In this document: positions 13,530 through 19,210 of the stretch, piece by piece
Numbering within the stretch: the first letter of the stretch is position 1
Layout of the letters: every line of letters starts with the position of its first letter
DNA from: Bacillota bacterium
GTDB taxonomy: Bacteria > Bacillota > Clostridia > Clostridiales > Clostridiaceae
Assembly: GCA_023440105.1 (NCBI GenBank)
Contig: JAEXSY010000347.1
Location: forward strand, 1-19,210
Direction: 5' to 3'
DNA: 19,210 nucleotides
Program-made: the position numbers and the translations under genes
Notes under the pieces: model-generated
Told to the model about the DNA's origin: nothing
Seen by the model: the letters and a program-made list of their open reading frames with translations, nothing else
Database searches by the model: none

Positions 13530-15075
13530 AAGTGGATACAGCAATACTAGAGTTGTCTGGGTCTCCGGTATCGTCGCCCTTTATTTGAGCATAGTTGTAT
13601 ATATGAGTATTTGGGATACGTTAAAATATTACTTTAATTTCCTTATTCTTTTTGCTGTTATATTTTATGCTCTGTTCAAGTTTGCAAATTGGTCAGATAG
13701 CCTGTCACTGTTGCCCTGTAAGAATTCAAAGACTGTTTCATCTATCAAATTTTATGTAATTACATTCCTTATCATTTTTTTAGGGCAAATGTTGTATTGG
13801 TTTGCGTTCTATCCAGGGGGATTTAACCTAGATGCATTGGGGCAATGGGATCAGATTCACGGATATATGCAGCTAAACAACTGGCATCCGGTATTTACAA
13901 CCGGCTGTTATTGGCTTTTAACGAGAATATATGATAATTTTGCTTTTTGCATTTTTGCCCAGCTATTAATCTTTTCAGTTTCCGTTGCGTATTTGTTGTT
14001 ATCCTTATACCGGTTAAATATTTCTAAATCTCTTCTTATTGCTGTAGCAATTTACATTTCCTTGAATCCTGCGATTGGTATGAATAATGTCTGCCTTTTT
14101 AAAGACGTTCCATTTACAATAGCACTTGTTTGGATAATCACAATGGTAATAAAAGTTATTGAGTCAAAAGGAACATGGTTAAAATCTGTTTATCATTTAG
14201 GATGTTTTATTTTTAACTTAGTTGCGATTACATTGATAAGACATAATGGAATCTTCTATATCATCCCGCTTCTTTTGTGTATTGCTGTTCTTTATAGGCA
14301 TGATATTAAAAGAATATTAAGCATTATTCTTACTTATGTCATTGTATTTATGATGATACAGTGTCCATTATTCACAGCTCTTTCAGTGGAACAGCATAGC
14401 AATCTTACTGGAGAAGTGGTTGGCATTCCAATGGCCATCATGGCAAATGCCTTTATCGTCGATTATGAAAATACTCCAGATGATGTGAAAGAGTTTTTAA
14501 TTTCAATTGCTGATAATGCAGAATGGAACGAAAAATATGAGTTAGGTGAATGGGATTCGTGTAAATGGGATTTTGGAGGAATAGATTTATTCCAAGGAGA
14601 GTCAATAGAGAAATTCATTAGATTGACCCTATCAACTTTGATTTCGGCTCCGGAGGCTGCTTATCAATCTATACGAGAGAACACCAGAGTAGTGTGGCAG
14701 ATTTTAGGCTTTGCCGAATGGGATACATGGGTATATATTGAAGATAATGAGTACGGAATTAGTGAAGGCCCTAACAGATTATGTTCGAAGATTGTTGATA
14801 GAATATTAGATTTTAGCATGTCGCTTTCTGGAACTTTTTTATGTTGGAATATTGGAGTTCCAAATGCCTTACTTATGTTCTTGATTCTGTTGATAGTTGT
14901 TCGTAGGGAATATGAAAAGCTGACATATTGTTTGCCAGTAGTGTTCTATAACCTGTTAACAATGCTTCTGCTGTGTGGACCAAGTCATAGATATTTCTAT
15001 TTCAATAGCGTGTTAATTTTGCCCATAGCATTGCTTTTGTTGCGTGAAAAGGAGGAGCAGGGAAAAATATTATAA
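13495..15075 (+). CDS. DUF6020-like multi-pass membrane protein
   Basis: The 526-residue product has about 11-13 hydrophobic segments and the pattern Y-P-G-G-F-N-L-D-A-L-G-Q-W-D-Q, followed by N-N-W-H-P-V-F-T-T. An early loop of this form, with an aspartate and a following H-P, is characteristic of DUF6020 and recalls GT-C type lipid-linked sugar transferases. A central outer loop of about 95 residues, rich in charged and aromatic residues, lies at about 300-420. The start is uncertain: ATG 13495 gives a 35-base overlap with the flavoprotein gene, ATG 13465 a longer one, and neither has a good ribosome binding site, so coupling is likely. As last gene of the operon beside a mutase-like flavoprotein, it may transfer sugar to a surface polymer or to HxsA; this is inference. 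Confidence 0.72.
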   Translation: MLTKSKSTLNNKSGYSNTRVVWVSGIVALYLSIVVYMSIWDTLKYYFNFLILFAVIFYALFKFANWSDSLSLLPCKNSKTVSSIKFYVITFLIIFLGQMLYWFAFYPGGFNLDALGQWDQIHGYMQLNNWHPVFTTGCYWLLTRIYDNFAFCIFAQLLIFSVSVAYLLLSLYRLNISKSLLIAVAIYISLNPAIGMNNVCLFKDVPFTIALVWIITMVIKVIESKGTWLKSVYHLGCFIFNLVAITLIRHNGIFYIIPLLLCIAVLYRHDIKRILSIILTYVIVFMMIQCPLFTALSVEQHSNLTGEVVGIPMAIMANAFIVDYENTPDDVKEFLISIADNAEWNEKYELGEWDSCKWDFGGIDLFQGESIEKFIRLTLSTLISAPEAAYQSIRENTRVVWQILGFAEWDTWVYIEDNEYGISEGPNRLCSKIVDRILDFSMSLSGTFLCWNIGVPNALLMFLILLIVVRREYEKLTYCLPVVFYNLLTMLLLCGPSHRYFYFNSVLILPIALLLLREKEEQGKIL

Positions 15076-15127
15076 TATCTTTCTTATCAGTAATGGACCG
15101 GCGAAAGGGGATTTACAATAGAAAAGT

Positions 15128-15157
15128 AGAGACAAGGTAAAGGCTTGTCTCTTTTTC
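15128..15157 (+). terminator. Terminator of the Hxs operon
   Basis: AGAGACAAG at 15128-15136 pairs perfectly with CTTGTCTCT at 15144-15152 around a seven-base loop, with a T-rich tail to 15157 and beyond. It lies 53 bases after the last gene of the operon and ahead of the convergent 3D-domain gene. Confidence 0.88.
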
Positions 15158-15179
15158 TCTTTTTATTTAAGTAATATTA

Positions 15180-16223
15180 TCAATTACTACTTAAAATATG
15201 AACCTTCACGGTTCTTACTCCCCAGTTATAGCATTCCGAAGAAGTATTCATAAACACATCAATTCTGTTGCCCTTAATGGCTCCCCCTGTGTCCTCAGCA
15301 ATAGCATAGCCATAACCCTCTATATAAACTCTTGTTCCAAATGGAATGATATGGGGATCTACGGCGATGGTGCTCCATCCACTAGCATTTCTGACAGGTA
15401 CAGTTCCCGTAGCGGTATAGGTGCTGCCATCTTCTCCACTACAATAAGCTGATGCTCTAACTGTCAGTATAGAAGTGCTATATGGCACCCCACTTTCGTT
15501 TACTTTTACCGATACTCCGCCTCTCGAAGCAATAATTACTTCGCCTGTACCCTCAGCTACTATTTTATTCACCGGAGTTTTTGTAGTTGTTTCTTCAACT
15601 ATTTCTCTGCTTACCTCTACACCGTTCTGGAAAATCACCTTTGTGGTTATTTCTTTCTCACCAGGAACACCTTCCTGGAGAACTCTACTTTTTCCCTTTT
15701 CTATACTGGAGTCCTTTTTTACTTCTGTGGTGTAGTCAATAGCAGCGGTGGACGTTTCATATTCAGTAGCTACTCTAGTGATAACTACTTCCATGCCCTC
15801 TTCCAGAGGGGTATCCACTGATGGCTTAATAATATCCTCTTCACCAAGAGTGATATTAGCCACTGTTAATAACTCATTCAAATTGTCCTCGTTGGTTAGA
15901 ATATTTAGTTGCTTCCCATCCACAGTAATTTTAACTGTTACAGCCCTTTCGATAGTAATAATATCATTATCTTTTAAGGTTGTTTGTAAGGATGGCTGTA
16001 TTTCATCCTTAGATCCCAAAGTGATATTTGCATCCTCTAATGCATCACCTACAGTATTTTTATAGGTTACTATTGTTTGCTCTTCTCCATCAATAGTGAT
16101 TGTTATGGTCTTCCTAATATAGAAGAATACTATGATGAGAGCAACCAAAACCAAAGCTCCTATAAATCCAATCCTGGGATTTAAGTGAAAATACTTCTTG
16201 AAGAAACTATTTATTTTTCCCAC
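15180..16223 (-). CDS. YabE/RpfB-like DUF348-G5-3D domain protein
   Basis: The 347-residue product starts at GTG, seven bases after GGGAGGT. A short basic head and one membrane helix or uncleaved signal (about 18-36) are followed by two ubiquitin-like DUF348 domains (about 38-94 and 95-150), a G5 domain (about 151-224) and a C-terminal 3D domain (about 255-345). The three aspartates that name the 3D domain are visible: D289 in A-V-D-P, D311 in E-D-T-G-G, and D322 in R-I-D-V-F. This order is that of YabE and RpfB-like proteins, and the 3D fold is related to MltA-type lytic transglycosylases, so peptidoglycan remodelling outside the membrane is the likely job. It is encoded convergently to the Hxs operon and is probably independent of it. 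Confidence 0.92.
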   Translation of the reverse strand: MGKINSFFKKYFHLNPRIGFIGALVLVALIIVFFYIRKTITITIDGEEQTIVTYKNTVGDALEDANITLGSKDEIQPSLQTTLKDNDIITIERAVTVKITVDGKQLNILTNEDNLNELLTVANITLGEEDIIKPSVDTPLEEGMEVVITRVATEYETSTAAIDYTTEVKKDSSIEKGKSRVLQEGVPGEKEITTKVIFQNGVEVSREIVEETTTKTPVNKIVAEGTGEVIIASRGGVSVKVNESGVPYSTSILTVRASAYCSGEDGSTYTATGTVPVRNASGWSTIAVDPHIIPFGTRVYIEGYGYAIAEDTGGAIKGNRIDVFMNTSSECYNWGVRTVKVHILSSN

Positions 16224-16241
16224 TTAATTTACCTCCCTTTT

Positions 16242-16297
16242 GCAGGACTTATAATGAATAATTTGATGAAAAGGAATTAGCTTCATCATAATCCTGC
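16242..16297 (-). promoter_or_regulatory. Imperfect inverted repeat in the 3D gene leader
   Basis: On the plus strand GCAGGACTTATAATGAA at 16242-16258 is nearly complementary to TTCATCATAATCCTGC at 16282-16297, with one bulge and one mismatch. A shorter alternative pairing, GATGAA at 16265-16270 with TTCATC at 16282-16287, shares the right arm. It sits 19-74 bases upstream of the GTG, partly in the probable 5' leader, and could be an operator or a switching hairpin. No known riboswitch was recognised. Confidence 0.3.
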
Positions 16298-16308
16298 TGT
16301 TTAGACTG

Positions 16309-16327
16309 TATATGCATCTATATGCAT
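16309..16327. repeat. Two direct TATATGCAT repeats
   Basis: TATATGCAT occurs at 16309-16317 and 16319-16327, a 10-bp period that puts both copies on the same face of the helix. A related ATATGCAT lies at 16499-16506. All are in the divergent 461-bp gap between the 3D and SDR genes, so they are candidate regulator sites. The surrounding sequence is very AT-rich, and chance occurrence is possible. The rest of the gap shows no coding potential. Confidence 0.3.
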
Positions 16328-16607
16328 AATAAAAATAAAAAAATGTATAATTACAATATCCAGTCCAAGGAAGAGTATTTGAATATTAATAAAAATCTAT
16401 AAATATTTTATACGAAAAAAAAGGATTTGTCTACTTTATGGTATAATATAGAGTTTTTTTGTAATAATATAAGAAAATCATAATTCTAGAGAGTAATAAT
16501 ATGCATATACTTGGATTTTGAAATACCAATAGCATCAAGACTTTAATGTAACTAATTTGATTATCATTAAATAAATTCAAACTTATTATTCTAAAATATA
16601 TAAATAT

Positions 16608-16636
16608 TCGACAAATATTGATTATTTTTTTATAAT
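16608..16636 (+). promoter_or_regulatory. Sigma-A type promoter of the SDR gene
   Basis: TCGACA at 16608-16613 and a consensus TATAAT at 16631-16636 are exactly 17 bp apart. Transcription would begin about 40 bases before the ATG at 16685. Confidence 0.7.
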
Positions 16637-16684
16637 GGTATATATTAAGGGAGGGTGAATTGTAGAACGAAGGAGGATGTTATT

Positions 16685-17488
16685 ATGAACAGATTAAAAG
16701 GCAAGGTTGCCGTTGTTACCGGTTCTACCAGTGGAATCGGTGTAGGTATTGCAAAATTGTTTGCTGCAGAAGGGGCTAAGGTTATAATCTGCGGGCGAAG
16801 GAAAGAAAAAGGTCAGGCTGTAGTGGATGAAATTTTGAATGCAGGTGGAGAGGCAAGGTATCATTTTATGGATATAACTGTTCCGGAGAGTATTGAACAG
16901 CTTTTTGCTGATACTGCTGAAATCTACGGAAAGATTGACATTCTTGTAAACAATGCTGCAAATGTAGGTTTAAAAGATGGCCGTGTGGATGAATTAACAC
17001 TGGAAATGTGGGATAATATTTTCCAGAGCGATGTACGTGGTACTTTCTATGCGACTAAATGCGTGCTTCCATACATGCAGAAAAATGAGGCAGGTGGTTC
17101 TATCATCAATATCGGTTCCATGGCTTCCTGCGGTGGCGATCTTGGATCTACAGCTTATGCATGTGCCAAGGCTGGTGTAGATCTCCTGACACAGTCTACA
17201 GCTCTGCAGTACGGTAAGCAGAATATACGATGCAATTGTGTACGTCCGGGACTAATTGTTACACCAGAGAATGAAGCGTATGTACCACAGGCTCTGAAGG
17301 ATATCTTCTTGAGCAATATTATGGTTAATCGCTACGGATGTCCAGAAGATATCGGTAATATATGCGTATATCTTGCTTCCGATGAAAGCAGTTATGTGAG
17401 TGGTCAGATTTTAAATGTAGACGGCGGTCTCAATGCTCATGTTTCTACCGTTGCACAGTTCAGACAGCTGAATTCTCGCACATGGTAA
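16685..17488 (+). CDS. Short-chain dehydrogenase/reductase (SDR)
   Basis: The 267-residue product is a classical SDR. It has cofactor motif T-G-S-T-S-G-I-G (12-19), R38-R39 after the second strand (favouring NADP), N-N-A-A (89-92), catalytic S145, and Y158-x3-K162. The usual catalytic-tetrad Asn of the W-D-x4-x-N-x-x-G stretch is replaced by Asp (S-D-V-R-G, D116). The tail resembles bile-acid hydroxysteroid dehydrogenases in its P-E-D-I and Y-V-S-G-Q-I-L-N-V-D-G-G region, but the substrate cannot be fixed; glucose or other polyol/ketone reduction is equally possible. The ATG at 16685 follows AAGGAGG by eight bases; an in-frame GTG at 16655 lies almost on top of another SD and is rejected. The gene is visibly more GC-rich than its neighbours and is monocistronic. 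Confidence 0.92.
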   Translation: MNRLKGKVAVVTGSTSGIGVGIAKLFAAEGAKVIICGRRKEKGQAVVDEILNAGGEARYHFMDITVPESIEQLFADTAEIYGKIDILVNNAANVGLKDGRVDELTLEMWDNIFQSDVRGTFYATKCVLPYMQKNEAGGSIINIGSMASCGGDLGSTAYACAKAGVDLLTQSTALQYGKQNIRCNCVRPGLIVTPENEAYVPQALKDIFLSNIMVNRYGCPEDIGNICVYLASDESSYVSGQILNVDGGLNAHVSTVAQFRQLNSRTW

Positions 17489-17561
17489 AGGTAAAAAACT
17501 AATTTTTGTAAAAATGGATAATTAGAAATACTTTGCTTTGAGGCATAAAGAGATACGTAAG

Positions 17562-17595
17562 AAGCGCAAAACAAAAAAAATGTTTTGCGCTTTTT
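17562..17595 (+). terminator. Terminator of the SDR gene
   Basis: AAGCGCAAAACA at 17562-17573 pairs perfectly with TGTTTTGCGCTT at 17581-17592 around a seven-A loop, followed by a T-run ending at 17595. It lies 73 bases after the SDR stop. On the minus strand the stem lacks a U-tract, so I see no clear terminator for the converging VIT1 gene. Confidence 0.9.
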
Positions 17596-17663
17596 CTATT
17601 CCATAAGATAATTTTTGAGGTCGTATCCCTTATTGTTTTTTTTATAATACAGTCAGATTGAAC

Positions 17664-18542
17664 TTAAACATCTATTCCTAAAAACCTTTTAACTAAGAGT
17701 CCAACAATAAAAGATAGGAAAGCCACTCCTAGACTTATAAAAGCCATTTCCTTAAAGCGTTTCTTGAAATCAAGATCCTGAGCTACGGAAATATAATAAT
17801 TAAATACTAAGATAATTAGAACTACTATTATTAGCATTGATATCAAGGATATAAAATAACCATCCTCAGGTGCAAGAAGATATGGAATTATAAGGAGAAA
17901 TACTGTTATCAAATAAGTAATTCCGGTGTAGGTACAGGACTTAATTGCATCATCTCTGCCCTCAGATCTAGCAGACAAATATTCTGAGGATGCCATAGAA
18001 AAGGTTGCTGATATCCCTGTAATAAGGCCTGATAAAGCAACTAGCTTATTGTTTTGAAGAGCCAAGGTAAGGCCAGCAAGGGTACCTGTAAGCTCTACTA
18101 AGGCATCATTTAAACCTAAAACCATTGAACCGACATAATGGAGTCTTTCCTCATCTAGCATATTTAAAAGCTCCTGCTCATGATGCTCCTCATCAGCTTT
18201 AATTTTTGCCGCTTCTGGAATCTCCTCTACTAAGAGTCCATAGGAATCTTGAGCATTATTCTCTCCTTTTTCCATAAGCTTTAAAGCAAAGGTATAACCA
18301 AAAAATGTACTTATGAGAGTGTAGAAAAAAATCTTTAGGTTATTAACTTTTACCATCTCTTTGGTATAACTCTGCCAGATAGTAGCATGAGCTTTTTCCT
18401 CATCTCCTATACTCTGAAGTATTCTTTTGTTTTCCGGGTCACTGATTCCTTCAGCTATTTTGTGATAAATAATGTACTCCGTCTCCTCATTAAGCTGCAT
18501 TTTCAATATAGCTTGTCTTACTTCTAAACTTAATTCTTTCAT
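17664..18542 (-). CDS. Ferritin-like/VIT1 family iron or manganese transporter
   Basis: The 292-residue product fuses a rubrerythrin/ferritin-like domain (about 1-130) to a VIT1/CCC1-type membrane domain (about 135-292). Metal-ligand motifs of the first domain are visible: E19/E20, E49-x2-H52, E106/E107, and E118-x2-H121. The membrane part has about five helices and the family's G-L-N-D-A-L-V-E-L-T-G-T-L-A-G segment followed by S-S-E-Y-L-S. Family members move Fe(II) or Mn(II) out of the cytoplasm; related MbfA proteins use the ferritin-like part to sense or oxidise iron. The start follows AAGGAG by about eight bases. It is transcribed separately from its neighbours. Confidence 0.92.
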   Translation of the reverse strand: MKELSLEVRQAILKMQLNEETEYIIYHKIAEGISDPENKRILQSIGDEEKAHATIWQSYTKEMVKVNNLKIFFYTLISTFFGYTFALKLMEKGENNAQDSYGLLVEEIPEAAKIKADEEHHEQELLNMLDEERLHYVGSMVLGLNDALVELTGTLAGLTLALQNNKLVALSGLITGISATFSMASSEYLSARSEGRDDAIKSCTYTGITYLITVFLLIIPYLLAPEDGYFISLISMLIIVVLIILVFNYYISVAQDLDFKKRFKEMAFISLGVAFLSFIVGLLVKRFLGIDV

Positions 18543-18574
18543 TTTCCTACTCCTTGTTATATAAAGAATATAAA

Positions 18575-18591
18575 TGTTAATTGATTTAACA
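18575..18591 (-). promoter_or_regulatory. Candidate operator upstream of the VIT1 gene
   Basis: TGTTAA and TTAACA arms surround a five-base spacer, 33-49 bases upstream of the start codon. The site could bind an iron-responsive repressor, but it matches no Fur or DtxR consensus that I can confirm, and the AT-rich setting makes chance dyads common. The rest of 18543-18823 appears non-coding. Confidence 0.25.
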
Positions 18592-18823
18592 TATAATAAT
18601 TAAATTAATTAAAAAGAGTATTATTAAATAACTTTAGTTTAATAAATGCAAATAAAATATTAACAAAAGATATAATAATTATAACATTATAAGAACAACT
18701 TTCCATCATATTGCGACAATTTTCGGAATATTATTTATAATTAGCATAGGGATATCCTTTGCTCTTGCTAGAACTTGAGATGATGCACAGGTATGTGTAA
18801 AGAATATAAAAGTTATATAGAAG

Positions 18824-18876
18824 AAAAGATATACTTGTTCAATAAAGTGATATTTGAACAAGTATATCTTTTTATA
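18824..18876. terminator. Strong, possibly bidirectional terminator
   Basis: A 19-bp perfect stem is formed by 18824-18842 and 18854-18872 with an 11-base loop. On the minus strand, read after the ECF gene ends at 18880, the stem runs into TTTTCTTC. On the plus strand it runs into TTTTTAT. It most likely ends the ECF transporter transcript. Confidence 0.8.
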
Positions 18877-18879
18877 ATT

Positions 18880-19210
18880 TTACTCTCTATTGTTATGTAA
18901 TACAGGTGTCTTTTCTAAAGCCTTTAATAAAGGCAGAGCAATTATCATTCCTGAGCCTACTTGAAATATATTAGTTGGAACATCCTTCAAGGCATAAACA
19001 AAGGCAGCTGACAAACCTAATTCTCCCGTGAGGAGTGCTCCTATGATAACTTGTGAAAAGTAGTAGGCTGGAACCATAAATATACTTGCTGCTAAAAAGG
19101 CAATAAGCTGGACTTTAAAGCCTTCATTTTTTCTTCTTTCTAATATAGCTCCAGCGATATATGCCATAGCTCCCTTTATAATAAAGGTAAAGGGTGCCCA
19201 AATTGCATAT
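18880..19210 (-). CDS. ECF transporter S component, partial (3' part)
   Basis: The frame is open from the window edge (first complete codon at 19209) to the stop at 18880, giving about 109 residues without a required start. It therefore continues outside the window; an internal ATG at 19167 would give only 95 residues and cut into a conserved helix. The visible part reads W-A-P-F-T-F-I-I-K-G-A-M-A-Y-I-A-G, the K-G-x-M-x-Y-I-A-G signature of ECF S components, followed by two hydrophobic helices and a D-V-P-T-N-I-F-Q-V segment. S components bind a vitamin or metal-cofactor precursor and dock to an energising EcfA/T module. The ligand cannot be told from this part. Confidence 0.82.
   Translation of the reverse strand, partial: YAIWAPFTFIIKGAMAYIAGAILERRKNEGFKVQLIAFLAASIFMVPAYYFSQVIIGALLTGELGLSAAFVYALKDVPTNIFQVGSGMIIALPLLKALEKTPVLHNNRE

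Noticed and set aside
15198..16065. Three plus-strand open frames opposite the 3D-domain gene
   Set aside because: They are antisense to a well-supported YabE-like gene, have Ser/Thr-rich composition typical of shadow frames, and lack ribosome binding sites.

Overview
The window looks like chromosomal DNA of a low-GC Gram-positive bacterium, most likely a member of the Clostridia. The evidence is strong AT bias, GGAGG-type ribosome binding sites, a YabE/RpfB-like 3D-domain protein, a ferritin-like/VIT1 iron transporter and an ECF transporter S component. No RNA genes, CRISPR arrays, transposases or integrases were seen.

Layout. Positions 68-2058 (+) hold a membrane-anchored double zinc-ribbon protein and a DUF1697 protein. 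Positions 2059-2734 hold no convincing gene: a hairpin, scraps of possibly decayed coding sequence including a 55-codon ORF, a strong 18-bp-stem terminator, and then a candidate promoter. Positions 2735-15075 (+) are one tightly packed 12-gene run, often with overlapping stops and starts, closed by a terminator at about 15128-15157. Positions 15180-16223 (-) encode the 3D-domain protein. A 461-bp AT-rich gap with a good promoter precedes an SDR dehydrogenase at 16685-17488 (+) with its own terminator. Positions 17664-18542 (-) encode a ferritin-like/VIT1 protein, and 18880-19210 (-) hold the 3' part of an ECF S component.

The main interest is the 12-gene run. Its core is a His-Xaa-Ser (Hxs) system: HxsD, a second short HxsD-like protein, the two radical SAM proteins HxsC and HxsB, and the HxsA precursor with about 15 consecutive His-led triplets. 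Interleaved with the core are an A24 prepilin-peptidase-like membrane protease and a membrane-anchored MORN-repeat protein. Downstream come an XpaC-like protein, two TelA-like proteins, a UDP-galactopyranose-mutase-like flavoprotein and a DUF6020-like multi-pass membrane protein.

The HxsA N-terminus (D-E-E-G followed by a hydrophobic stretch) resembles a Flp/class III prepilin leader, which gives the A24 protease a plausible substrate inside the operon. My working model, which is inference, is that HxsB/C with HxsD modify the His-Xaa-Ser tract, the A24 protease matures or releases the pilin-like precursor at the membrane, and the MORN, XpaC/TelA, flavoprotein and DUF6020 proteins support assembly at, or modification of, the cell envelope.
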